Part shown: one piece after another, positions 34,226 through 42,616 of the stretch
Numbering within the stretch: the stretch's first letter is position 1
Layout of the letters: every line of letters starts with the position of its first letter
NCBI GenBank assembly: GCA_963718305.1
Contig: CAVQZG010000017.1
Coordinates: 1 to 64,000 of the forward strand
Direction: 5' to 3'
From: RYN-230 sp963718305
GTDB lineage: Bacteria; Actinomycetota; Actinomycetes; Streptosporangiales; Streptosporangiaceae
Length of the DNA stretch: 64,000 nucleotides
Program-made: the position numbers and the translations under genes
The notes under the pieces: model-generated
The model's input: the letters and a program-made list of their open reading frames with translations, nothing else
What the model was told of the DNA's origin: nothing
The model's database searches: none

Positions 34226-35503
34226 GTGGCCGCCTTCTACCTCTGGCTGCGCCGACATCCCCGGCTGGTGGACGGCGTGCTCGCCGCCGCCTTCGCGATC
34301 CCCGCCCTGGCGGCGGCCATCGCGGCCGGCGGATATCCCCTGGTCCCGCTGGCCCTGGCCCTGGTCATCCCGCTGGTCTTCCGCCGCGACCACCCCCTGG
34401 CGGCCTTCGTCATGGGGGTCACGGTGGGCGGCCTCCAGGTGCTGCTCGACATCCACGTCAACCTGGTCGACGTGGTCATCCTGATCCTGCTCTACACGCT
34501 GGCCGCCTACTGCCGGCGCCGGGTGTCCGTGGCCGGGCTGGCCGTCTGCCTGGCCGGGTCGGCCATCGCGGTGGCCCGGTGGGCCCCGCCGGGGCTCACC
34601 CTGATGCACTGGCTCATGATCGGCTCGGTCATGTTCGCCGGGTCCTCGCTGATCGCCTGGGTGCTGGGCGACTCGATGCGCTACCGGCGCGGTTACTACA
34701 CCGCGCTGGAGGACCGCGCCGCCCGCCTGGAGCGGGAACGTGACGCGCAGGCCCAGATCGCCGCGGCCGCCGAGCGGGCCAGGATCGCCCGTGAGCTGCA
34801 TGACGTCATCGCGCACAACGTCAGCGTCATGGTGGTGCAGGCCGACGGAGCGTCCTACGCCCTGGACAGCTCGCCGGAACGGACCCGGCAGGCGCTCGGC
34901 GCGATCGCGAGCACCGGCCGGCAGGCACTGGCCGAGATGCGCCGGATGCTGGGCGTGCTGCGCAGCGACGACGGCGGCCCAGGTGTGGTGCCGCAGCCTG
35001 GCATCGGCCAGCTCGGCGAACTGCTCGACCAGACCCGGGCCAGCGGGCTGGCCGTCTCGTTTACGGTGCAGGGGGTGCCCGGGCCGCTGCCCAGCGGGCT
35101 GGCCCTGGCGGCCTACCGGATCATCCAGGAGTCGCTGACCAACACCCGCAAGCACGGCGGTCCCCGGGCCAGCGCCGAGGTACTGCTGCGCTATTGCGAG
35201 GACGTGCTGATGCTGCAGATCACTGACGACGGACGGGGCGCGACCGTGGCGGACGGCGCCGGTCACGGGCTGACCGGGATGCGTGAGCGGGTCGCGCTCT
35301 ACAACGGCACGCTGCGCGCCGGCTCGCTGCCCGGCGGCGGCTATCAGGTCACCGCCACCCTCCCGCTCAGCCAGGTTCCCGGGGCCGGGCCGGCCGCGCC
35401 GGAGGCGTCCCCGGGTTACGCCGCCCCCCGGGAGCGGGAACCGGCCGCACCCCGGGAACCGGCCGGGCCCGCCGCCGCACACGCGCCGGAAACCGCGGCA
35501 TGA
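34226..35503 (+). CDS. Two-component sensor histidine kinase (NarL/DesK-type)
   Basis: A 425-residue membrane kinase. Four to five hydrophobic helices fill residues 15-145, followed by a coiled coil and the HisKA_3 box RIARELHDVIAHNVSVMVVQA with the phosphorylated His near residue 191. The ATPase has ESLTNTRKHGG (N box), ITDDGRGA (G1) and GHGLTGMRERV (G2), and a Pro/Ala tail. The GTG at 34226 lies six bases after TACCCT and is likely leaderless. The stop overlaps the response-regulator start by ATGA. Confidence 0.9.
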   Translation: MAAFYLWLRRHPRLVDGVLAAAFAIPALAAAIAAGGYPLVPLALALVIPLVFRRDHPLAAFVMGVTVGGLQVLLDIHVNLVDVVILILLYTLAAYCRRRVSVAGLAVCLAGSAIAVARWAPPGLTLMHWLMIGSVMFAGSSLIAWVLGDSMRYRRGYYTALEDRAARLERERDAQAQIAAAAERARIARELHDVIAHNVSVMVVQADGASYALDSSPERTRQALGAIASTGRQALAEMRRMLGVLRSDDGGPGVVPQPGIGQLGELLDQTRASGLAVSFTVQGVPGPLPSGLALAAYRIIQESLTNTRKHGGPRASAEVLLRYCEDVLMLQITDDGRGATVADGAGHGLTGMRERVALYNGTLRAGSLPGGGYQVTATLPLSQVPGAGPAAPEASPGYAAPREREPAAPREPAGPAAAHAPETAA

Positions 35504-36165
35504 TCAACATCATGCTGGTCGATGACCAGGAGCTGGTCCGGACGGGCTTCCGCATGGTGCTCGACGCCCAGGACGACATGTCCGTCGTCGGCGAGGCCGG
35601 CGATGGCCTGACCGCGACCCAGCTGCTCCGGTCCCGGCCCACCGACGTGGTGGTGATGGACGTGCGGATGCCGCGGCTGGACGGCATCGAGGCCACCCGG
35701 CAGATCTGCGCCGCCGGTGACCGGCCGCGGGTGCTGATGCTCACCACGTTCGACCTGGACGAGTACGCGTACGCCGCGCTGAAGGCCGGGGCCAGTGGCT
35801 TCCTGCTCAAGGACGTCCCCCCCGAGGAGCTGCTGTTCGCCATCCGGGCGGTGCATTCCGGGGACGCGGTCGTGGCGCCCTCGACCACGCGCCGGCTGAT
35901 CGACCGGTTCGCGCCGCTGTTCCCGGCGGCCAACTCCCCCGCGCCGCCCGGGCTGGACATGCTGACCAGCCGGGAGCGCGAGGTCCTGGCCCACGTGGCG
36001 CAGGGGCTGTCCAACGCCGAGATCGCCCAGCGCCTGTTCGTATCGGAGGCCACGGTGAAGACGCACGTGGGCCGCGTCCTGGCCAAGCTCGGGCTGCGTG
36101 ACCGGGTCCAGGCCGTGGTGTTCGCCTACGAGACGGGTCTGGTCCGGGCGGGCGGGACGGGCTGA
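35500..36165 (+). CDS. LuxR/NarL-family response regulator
   Basis: A 221-residue partner of the upstream kinase. Receiver: acidic pair in LVDDQE, phosphoacceptor Asp in VVVMDVRMPRLDG, conserved Thr in LMLTTFD and Lys in GFLLKDV. C-terminal HTH: LTSREREVLAHVAQGLSNAEIAQRL. The ATGA overlap implies coupled translation. Targets are unknown. Confidence 0.93.
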   Translation: MINIMLVDDQELVRTGFRMVLDAQDDMSVVGEAGDGLTATQLLRSRPTDVVVMDVRMPRLDGIEATRQICAAGDRPRVLMLTTFDLDEYAYAALKAGASGFLLKDVPPEELLFAIRAVHSGDAVVAPSTTRRLIDRFAPLFPAANSPAPPGLDMLTSREREVLAHVAQGLSNAEIAQRLFVSEATVKTHVGRVLAKLGLRDRVQAVVFAYETGLVRAGGTG

Positions 36166-36189
36166 TCCGCCCCGGCCGCTCGCCGCCGC

Positions 36190-38083
36190 TCAGCCAGCCG
36201 CCTCGAAGGCGCGGCCGACCGTGGTGACGGCCGGGCCGCTGCGGAACAGGCCCATGCTGCCGTCCGTCGGGGTGGCCTCCAGCCCGAACCACGCGTAGCG
36301 CTGCACGTAGCTCAGCCGCTGCAGCATCGCGGTCGCGGCGGTGAGGAACGCGGCCTGCTGCGGCCGGGACGGGGTCTGCGGGGAGCCGCCGAAGTTGGCC
36401 AGCGCGAACTCGGTCAGCCAGATCGGCTTGTGGTAGCGGGCGTGCACGGCCTGCAGGTAGCTCTCCAGCTGGCTGACCGCGGGCCCGGTCGCGAAGTCAG
36501 ACCCGTACCAGTGCAGCGTGATGAAGTTGACCCGGTAACCGCGCGCCGCGGCGCCGGACATGAACTGGTCCAGCCAGCCGCCGGGAGTGGCACCGCCGGT
36601 GGCGACCGCCGGGCTGCCCAGCCGGAGCCCGGTCGCCATCAGCTGCGGCCACAGGCTGAGAGCCTGCGCGGGACTCATGTTCGCCTGGCCGCTCATGTCC
36701 GGCTCGTTGAAGCTCAGCAGGTCAGGCCCCTCGCCGCGCACCTGGCTGAGAGTGCCGGCGGTCACGTTCGCCGCTCCCCAGATCAACGGCACGAAACGAG
36801 GACCGCCGGCCCGGCTGACCCCCACGGCGGGTGAGGCGGACCAGGTGTAATACCAGGACGCTCCCGACTGGGCCAGCGCCTGCCCGGCCCCGGTGAAAGC
36901 CCAGGCCGCGACGCCCTTCTTGGCGGTGCTGGCCGGCGGGGGCGGCGCGGGCTTGCGGGGCGGGCGGGTGGTCCGGACCGGCTTCGGGGACGAGCGGGCC
37001 AGGGCCTGGGTGACCGGCGTGGGCGGGGCCGCCGGGGCGGCCCGCACCGGGCGGGTGACCGCGGCCGGGTGGGCCCCGTGCAGGTGGACCACGGCCGCCC
37101 CGCCGGCCACCACGCAGCTGGCCGCGACCGTGACGGCGGCCAGCTTGGCCGGCACCGACCCGCCCGCCTTGGCCAGGATCCGCGCGTGGCGGGAATGACC
37201 CGCCGCGCGCCGGAGCGCCCGGGTCCCCTGTGCACGGGTCGCGTGAGCCCGGGTCGCGTGAGCGCCGGTCCCGGGCGCCCGCGCCCCCGGCGCAGGGGGG
37301 ACGAAAGCCCGGGCCAGGGCGCCGGGCAGCGGCACCAGGGTCAGTCCGGCCAGCAGCCGCTCGGCCGGGATCAGCCCGTCCTGCTGCCTCCCGCACCGTG
37401 CGCAGGCGCGGATGTGCCGCGCGATCCGCTTGCGCCACAGCGGGCTGGGCACCCCGTCCCAGTCCGCGATGGTGAACTCCAGGCCCGGGCACGGGGGTTC
37501 GGCGCGCAGCGCCCGCACCACCACCCGGCACGTGGTGAGCTGCTCCTTCAGCCGGCCGATGCGCACCGCGACGTGGGTGGCCGGCAGGCCCAGCGCGGCG
37601 ACAAGCTCGTTGCGGTCCAGTTCCCCGGCCGCCTCCAGCCACCACAGGGCGAGCAGTTCGCGGTCCCCGGCGTCCAGCCAGCGGGTGGCCTGCGCGGTCT
37701 CCTCACGCTGGCTGGACAGGCCGAGCCGGAGGATGGTCAGCTCCACGAAGTCGGCCTCGGGATCGGCCACCTCGTCGCTCAGGTCGGCGGCCGCCACGGC
37801 CTGCCGGGCCCGGTAATGATCGCGCATCTGCCGGATGGCCACCGCGACCAGCCAGGACCGGAACGCGGCGGGGTCGCGCAGGTCGCCCAGGCCGCGCACG
37901 GCGCGAAGCATGGTTTCCTGCACCACATCGTCCACGTCGGCGTGCCCGCTGAGGCCGCGCCCGACGATGTTGTAGATCAGGGGCAGGTAGCTGGACAGCA
38001 GGCTGTCCAGCGCCTCCGCGATCCCCGGCCTGGGCGGCGATCACCGTCTGCACCCCGGGCCCGCCGCTGCGCGGCATGTGCAT
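36190..38083 (-). CDS. ECF sigma / zinc-finger / membrane / glycoside-hydrolase fusion
   Basis: The open frame 37935-36190 (581 residues) begins inside sigma region 2 (DDVVQETMLRAVRGL). Extending upstream, the frame to ATG 38083 (MHMPRSGGPG) joins after a one-base break in a C4 run at 38033-38036, restoring EALDSLLSSYLPLIYNIVGRGL. Order: ECF sigma2 and sigma4; an HxxxCxxC zinc finger (HIRACARC, near 37400) as in ZAS anti-sigma factors; one membrane helix (near 37080-37150); a Pro-rich linker; then an extracytoplasmic Asl1/GH128-like domain with candidate catalytic glutamates in LLSFNEPD and IWLTEFAL and VNFITLHWYG. Sigma factor, its membrane anti-sigma and a sugar-binding or -cleaving domain are thus one chain. 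Confidence 0.8.
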
Positions 38084-38437
38084 GGCACCTCACCCTCGTC
38101 GGTATGGGCGGTGAGACTCCGCCCTGAGGGGAGACGCCGCTACACCGGGCCGGATAACAGAAAACCCGCCAGCCGCATGATCCCGCGCCAAGCCAGCCGA
38201 AGCGGGCGTTTTCGGTCCGGCCGCCGCGAAGCACCGCCACAGCGGGGCCCGGCCGGGATGCCTGGGCCCCGGCGCGCCGGGGGCCCGGGCGGTTGGGGCC
38301 GCTGGTCCGGCGGGGGCGGGCGGCTACGGGGCCGGCGGCCCCAACTCAGTTCCCTCGCTTCTTGCTGTTATCACCACATCCGGGCCGAGGCACCGACGGG
38401 CCGAGCACCCGGCCCGGGCACCCGGCCCGCGGCCGTG
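38084..38437. other. Intergenic region upstream of the sigma fusion
   Basis: 354 bases between the sigma gene start and the STAS stop, both on the minus strand. It should hold the sigma promoter; a loose dyad GAAAAC...GTTTTC lies at about 38159-38214, but no ECF-type AAC/CGT pair is convincing. Confidence 0.35.
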
Positions 38438-38866
38438 CTAGTCCTTGCTGATCATGAGCCCGGGTTCCTGGTCCCAGCCCAGGATTTCCATCGCGGAGCG
38501 CAGCGGCCCAGGGACTCCATGCAGCGTCACCGGCGTGACGGTGTCCGCCAGCTGGATGATGGCCCGCAGGCCAGCCAGATCACAGAATGTCACGGCGGAC
38601 AGATCAACATGGAGACCGGCGTGGTCGCGGGGCAGATGCTTCAGCGCCTCTATCAGGGCGGGATAGGTGTCCTCGTCAATGTCGCCCCCCAGGACGAGCC
38701 TGTCGTGGGCCTGGCCGTCACGCGTGATATCGATCTGGCCCGGCACCATGGCCGCGATCACCAGCCGCTGCCGGGGCCTTGCTGGCGTCGTGGCGGCCGG
38801 CCGGGCTGCGGCGGGCCCTCTGTGCGGGGCCGGGACACGAGGCTCCCAGTACGTCGCGCCGGTCAT
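38438..38866 (-). CDS. STAS-domain protein (anti-sigma-antagonist-like)
   Basis: A 142-residue protein. After an ~35-residue Pro/Ala/Arg-rich lead, residues 40-135 form a STAS domain: VLGGDIDEDTYPALIEALK, then VDLSAVTFCDLAGLRAII. In true antagonists this loop carries a phosphorylated Ser (DSSGL); here it reads CDLAGL, so regulation by serine phosphorylation looks lost. AGGGAGG precedes the ATG at 38866. It is divergent from an HTH regulator across a 131-base control region. Confidence 0.82.
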   Translation of the reverse strand: MTGATYWEPRVPAPHRGPAAARPAATTPARPRQRLVIAAMVPGQIDITRDGQAHDRLVLGGDIDEDTYPALIEALKHLPRDHAGLHVDLSAVTFCDLAGLRAIIQLADTVTPVTLHGVPGPLRSAMEILGWDQEPGLMISKD

Positions 38867-38931
38867 GGCCGCCTCCCTTCCAAGTGACCTGGCACTACAA
38901 GGATCGGCTCCCGATGAAGACCTGTCAATTT

Positions 38932-38997
38932 CACCACGAGAAAAATCTCGGGTGAATGATCTCGTGAGAACTCTCTCGCGAGGTTAGAATCGCAGTC
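38932..38997. promoter_or_regulatory. Divergent control region with CGAGA/TCTCG dyads
   Basis: Three related dyads are packed here: CACC(A)CGAGA-4 nt-TCTCGGGTG at about 38932-38953, CTCGTGAG at 38961-38968, and the perfect palindrome CTCGCGAG at 38975-38982. A -10-like TAGAAT (38985-38990) follows, seven bases before the GTG at 38998, so the plus-strand gene is probably leaderless. The arrangement fits autoregulation by its winged-helix product. Confidence 0.55.
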
Positions 38998-39402
38998 GTG
39001 GAGCCTGCTGATGAACGGGGCGGCAACTGGACGCTGCTGACCGGGCACGGGCACGTGCTCGTGGCGATCGCAGCGAACCCCGAAGCACGGATCCGCGACA
39101 TCAGTTCCGTCGCCGGGCTCACCGAACGCACCGTGCAGGCCATCGTGGCCGACCTGGAAGCCGCGGGCTACCTCACCCGCACCCGGACCGGGCGGCGTAC
39201 CCGCTACACCGTGAACCCAGACAGCCAGTTCCGGCACAGTGCCCAGAAAGGACTCCGAGTCGGCCCGCTCCTCGCCCTGCTGACCGAAATGGATGACGCG
39301 GACATCCCCGAAGCAGCAGGTCCGTCCAGCAATACCGGCCCCGGGCGGCCCCAGGTCACCAGCCGCCGAGGGCACGCCGACCGGCACAGTTCAGGTCCGT
39401 GA
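38998..39402 (+). CDS. Winged-helix transcriptional regulator (MarR/ArsR-like)
   Basis: A 134-residue DNA-binding protein: HGHVLVAIAANPEARIRDISSVAGLTERTVQAIVADLEAAGYL is a winged HTH with wing RTRTGRRTRYTVNPDS at residues 17-80. The C-terminal 35 residues are disordered. This type of lone HTH regulator is frequent in streptomycetes. GTG 38998 fits the leaderless promoter. Base composition and codon use become less GC-biased from here on. Confidence 0.82.
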   Translation: MEPADERGGNWTLLTGHGHVLVAIAANPEARIRDISSVAGLTERTVQAIVADLEAAGYLTRTRTGRRTRYTVNPDSQFRHSAQKGLRVGPLLALLTEMDDADIPEAAGPSSNTGPGRPQVTSRRGHADRHSSGP

Positions 39403-39930
39403 GGTCGCCACCTGGCTGATCAAGGCCAGGATCGATGACCTGGGCGGTTGGCCGCCGCTGCCTGGTTCCCGCGGATCCCACCGTGCAGGCCCCACACGTT
39501 CAGCGAGGCCGCCCGGGCAGCCGCCGGAGCGTGAAGCAGGCCGCGGCCTTCAGCGCCTGCGGCGTGTTGACCGCGCACCCGCCGGGTAGCGGCGGCCCAG
39601 CGGAAGAACGGAGGCCCGGCTGCTCACTGCCAGTGCACGCCGGTAGATGCGGGGCAGAGCGGCGACGAGGGATGGCACCTGTTCGTTGAGCCGGAAGGAA
39701 CGGGTCTGCCTGCTGCTCGCCCAGATTCAGGACGATGACACAGATGAGCAGCTAGGTACGCCCAGGAATGGAGCGATTGCCCGATCTAGGATTGGGCTGA
39801 GGCTGTGCGGGCAGGGTCAATGAACTGTCTCTGGTGGTCGCCGTCGTCCAGCGTGAGCATGTGTTTCCTTCGTACGCCAGGCGCCGGTTTGACGCCGACG
39901 GCCTGACCCTTGGGAAAGCAGAGGTACACG
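39403..39930. other. Gene-poor stretch before the H1-like gene
   Basis: 528 bases with no gene I can support. GC falls noticeably toward 39700-39900 relative to the flanks. Short open frames on both strands lack ribosome sites and domains. The tail contains a GAGGT ribosome site for the gene at 39931. Confidence 0.4.
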
Positions 39931-40359
39931 ATGGCTAAAGTCCAGCAATCCGGCTATCCGGAGTCGGATGTCATGCGCCCTCCCGTGGCTGCCAGGCCCC
40001 CTGCAGGCACTAAGAACTCCCGGGGCCCTCGCGGGACGACGTCATCCACGCGTCGCAAGTCCTCCGACTCCGGCGGGAGCGCTGCGGGCCCGCGTGCAAA
40101 GAAGTCGGCCGCAACGACATCTGGTGAGTCACTGGACCACGCGCAGCATGCTCTAGATCAGGCTGCGAAGACAGAGAAGCGGCTCCGGGCTAGCTTGAAG
40201 AAGCACGATGAATCCGTGAGCGCCCTAAGACACGATCTCGCCAAGCGCAGTCGCGATCTTGAGGAAATGAAGTCGCAGCTCAAGGTGGCTAAGAAATCCC
40301 GCAAGCGCGCCGCCAAAGAGTTCAGCCGATCCACCAAGCAGACCACCACCACAAAGTAG
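39931..40359 (+). CDS. Lys-rich histone-H1-like / coiled-coil protein
   Basis: A 142-residue basic protein. Residues 15-65 are disordered and rich in Ser, Arg, Lys and Pro; residues 70-135 form a charged heptad-like helix (LDQAAKTEKRLRASLKKHDESVSALRHDLAKR). It looks like a nucleic-acid-associated coiled coil, but no named family is recognised. ATG 39931 is preceded by GAGGT five bases upstream. Codon choice (AAG/AGC, A/T-ending codons) is less GC-rich than its neighbours, suggesting transfer. Confidence 0.65.
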   Translation: MAKVQQSGYPESDVMRPPVAARPPAGTKNSRGPRGTTSSTRRKSSDSGGSAAGPRAKKSAATTSGESLDHAQHALDQAAKTEKRLRASLKKHDESVSALRHDLAKRSRDLEEMKSQLKVAKKSRKRAAKEFSRSTKQTTTTK

Positions 40360-40832
40360 CGCCACGCGCAAGAGTGCCGGGAAGCGGATTTTCCTTGACT
40401 GTTCTGGCTGCCATTGCCTTTATGCGCCAGGTAAACGCCAGCCCTCGGCCCTGGCTTGCCGCCTCCCGGCTGCTGAGACGACGTGTTGTCCTGCGCAGAC
40501 TACGCCGCGCCGGGCTAGGCAGTTCCCGCCTGGACACTGACGGCCAGTGTGGACAGCAGGTGGCGAAGCCGAGAGGTGCGATCGGAGCGGTAGTCGGCGC
40601 CGAGGGGCGGAAACCTGTTCGCCGTTTCGTCACAGCTGGGTCCCCGGCACACGTGTCTCGCAACGATGTCGTATACGACACCTGGACGACATCCATCGTG
40701 AGATCACGACACGCAAACGTGAGACCCAAGGCCCCGGGCAAAGTCCTCGTCAAGATTGCATGATCGTCTGTAACGGCTTGTCCGTCAGCAGCGCAGGAGG
40801 AGTCAAGAAGTTCTCCGGAAGAGGTCTCCGTT
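40360..40832. other. Gene-poor stretch in the low-GC island
   Basis: 473 bases of mixed composition. A perfect 12-bp palindrome GTCGTATACGAC lies at 40668-40679. An open frame from 40374 to 40763 (plus) has no ribosome site and no recognisable domain, so it is not called. Confidence 0.4.
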
Positions 40833-41060
40833 CTAGCCCTCGATCAGCTTGGTCCACGTGTTGTCGTCGACCACGCCGCTCTGGGACAGCCCGAAGGCCT
40901 TCTGCTGGGCCTTGACCGCGGCTTCCGTATTCGCGCCGAAGATGCCGTCGATCGTGACTGGATTCCCCAGCGCAGTGACAAGGCCCTGCAGTCGGTGCAC
41001 CATCCGGTTCTGCGGCTTGTCCTGGTCACCGGCCTTCAGTTGGGGAAGAGTGATATTCAC
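40833..41060 (-). CDS. Small peptidoglycan-binding-domain protein
   Basis: About 75 residues, almost entirely a PG_binding_1 domain: VHRLQGLVTALGNPVTIDGIFGANTEAAVKAQQKAFGL then GVVDDNTWTKL. GTG 41060 is chosen because AGGAGGT lies four bases upstream; longer reads to 41432 lose sense. No signal peptide is visible, unusual for a wall-binding domain; such lone domains also occur in phage or toxin-delivery contexts. Confidence 0.65.
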   Translation of the reverse strand: MNITLPQLKAGDQDKPQNRMVHRLQGLVTALGNPVTIDGIFGANTEAAVKAQQKAFGLSQSGVVDDNTWTKLIEG

Positions 41061-41478
41061 GTGACCTCCTGCGATGGCAGTGGCAGAACCCTTGACAATG
41101 CGGCTGTTCCTGATCGTAACCGTGGACAAGCGCCACCCGCCACCACGGACACCGGTGCCATCTCCCGGGATGCTGACTTCCGCAGAGCAGGCACGAACCT
41201 CGCGGCCAACACCCTCGCCATGCTCCAGATCGAGGGAATACGTGACACCGCCGTGCAGGCGCCTTACCCCAGGCTGCGCGGCTCCTGGCCGCGGTAAATG
41301 GGATGGAAGCTGTCGCGGACGGAACCGGGCTCCGGGTCGCCGACCCGGCCACCGGCCGCGAGATATGAAGAAGGCCGAGCCGTACGCGTACTCGTACGCG
41401 GATGACGACGCGACCAGCACCTTCGTCTGCAAGGGCCGGTGTGATTACCGGATAACGTTCGGCCTGACCCCGGGCGGA
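41061..41478. other. Intergenic stretch with possible gene remnants
   Basis: About 420 bases. Plus-strand frame near 41280-41370 reads QAARLLAAVNGMEAVADGTGLRVADPATGREI-stop, which looks like a natural C-terminus without a gene before it; another short frame (41365-41481) starts MKKAEPYAYSYADDD. Both are unplaced and may be remnants. Confidence 0.3.
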
Positions 41479-41502
41479 TGACCGGGAGGCGGCGCCCGGT
41501 CA
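41479..41502 (-). terminator. Hairpin at the stop of the small membrane protein gene
   Basis: TGACCGGG at 41479-41486 pairs exactly with CCCGGTCA at 41495-41502 around an 8-base loop. It overlaps the stop codon of the minus-strand gene that ends at 41500 and could end transcripts from both sides. Confidence 0.55.
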
Positions 41503-41703
41503 GGACTTGATGGCGCGGCGCAGGGACCAGCCCAGGGCGGCGATCGCGGCGACGGGCAGCAGCCACCAGGCGTTCACCCCGGCCCCGTGCACCAGCACGG
41601 CGGTCAGGGCCAGGGCGAGGACCACGGCGGCGGCACCGCGCCAGTCGTCGCCGATGACGAAGTCGTACCAGAACGCGCCGAACGAGCGGAGCCAGCGGGT
41701 CAT
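41500..41703 (-). CDS. Small membrane protein
   Basis: A 67-residue protein with two hydrophobic helices (AAAVVLALALTAVLVHGAG and WWLLPVAAIAALGW) and an N-terminal amphipathic part. Its ATG overlaps the stop of the larger membrane protein by ATGA, so they are translationally coupled and may act together. No family recognised. Confidence 0.75.
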   Translation of the reverse strand: MTRWLRSFGAFWYDFVIGDDWRGAAAVVLALALTAVLVHGAGVNAWWLLPVAAIAALGWSLRRAIKS

Positions 41704-42512
41704 CGGGGCATCTCCCCAGCGGTGAGGTCAGTGGTGCGGGTGTCGGAGGTGAGGGTGGCCGGCTGCGGGGCCGGGCCCGGCGTGGCGGCCCGGGCGCGGC
41801 GCAGCAGGACGGTGTAACCCACGCAGACCAGCGCGTAGAGCGGGATGAGCACCAGCAGGAAGGCGTCATTGCCGGGCCAGTGCACCCCGGCTCCCTCGGC
41901 CCCCCAGAACGTGCCGAACGAGGTCAGCATGATGCCGACCACGAACTTCATCGTGTTCTCCGGGACCCGGGCCAGCGGCGCCCGGGCCGCCACGCCGATA
42001 CCGGCGACGACCAGCACCGCGGCGGCAGCCCCCAGCGCGGCGAGGCCCACGTTTCCCTGGTTGTCGCCGAAGGTGATCACGATGAACACGACCTCGAGCC
42101 CCTCCAGCAGCACTCCCTTGAAGGACAGGGTGAACGCGTACCAGTCGCGGACACCAAAGCGGCTCTCGGTCTTGGCCTCCCGGGCGGCGGCGACCTGCCG
42201 CTCGTAGATGCCCGCCTCGTCGTGCAGGCCCTTGTAGCCCGAGGCGCGCAGGATGGCCTTGCGCACCCACATCAGCCCGAAGATGGCCAGCAGGGCGCCC
42301 ACCACCAGGCGGAGCACCCACAGCGGGAACAGGGTCAGGGCGGGCCCGAGCGCGGCGACCACGGCCGCCAGCACGACGAGGGCCACGGCCATGCCCTGGA
42401 AGGTGGAGCGCCAGTCCCGGGTCAGCCCGGCGGCCAGCACGATGGTGAGCGCCTCGACCGCCTCGACGGCGCAGGCCACGAAGACGGTCAGGACGAGGGC
42501 GGCGGCATTCAC
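41700..42512 (-). CDS. COG4280-type polytopic membrane protein
   Basis: A 270-residue protein with about seven helices. Two acidic motifs inside helices, EAVEALTIVL near residue 16 and LLEGLEVVFIVITFG near 133, resemble the REGLE motifs of FTR1-type iron permeases and related transporters; KFVVGIMLTSFGTFWGAEG is typical of COG4280. A cation transport role is plausible but unproved. It is divergent from chrB and precedes the coupled small membrane protein. Confidence 0.75.
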   Translation of the reverse strand: MNAAALVLTVFVACAVEAVEALTIVLAAGLTRDWRSTFQGMAVALVVLAAVVAALGPALTLFPLWVLRLVVGALLAIFGLMWVRKAILRASGYKGLHDEAGIYERQVAAAREAKTESRFGVRDWYAFTLSFKGVLLEGLEVVFIVITFGDNQGNVGLAALGAAAAVLVVAGIGVAARAPLARVPENTMKFVVGIMLTSFGTFWGAEGAGVHWPGNDAFLLVLIPLYALVCVGYTVLLRRARAATPGPAPQPATLTSDTRTTDLTAGEMPR

Positions 42513-42545
42513 GGAACCTCCAGTGTCGCCGTCAGGGACGGCGCA

Positions 42546-42581
42546 GGGTTAATCACCGGGTTGATCATGGGGTTGATCAGC
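42546..42581. repeat. Three 12-bp direct repeats (iterons) in a divergent promoter
   Basis: GGGTTAATCACC, GGGTTGATCATG and GGGTTGATCAGC follow one another without gap, sharing GGGTTRATCA. The array sits between the COG4280 gene and chrB, 35-70 bases upstream of the chrB ATG, where a regulator would control both. A -10-like GACAAT follows at 42605-42610. Confidence 0.72.
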
Positions 42582-42616
42582 ACAGGGTGAGTGCTGACCT
42601 CTGCGACAATGACGGC

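Noticed and set aside
40374..40763. 129-codon plus-strand frame in the low-GC island
   Set aside because: No ribosome site or recognisable fold; arginine-rich throughout.
41365..41481. Short plus-strand peptide MKKAEPYAYS...
   Set aside because: No ribosome site of quality and overlaps the terminator hairpin; kept only as a comment in the intergenic entry.
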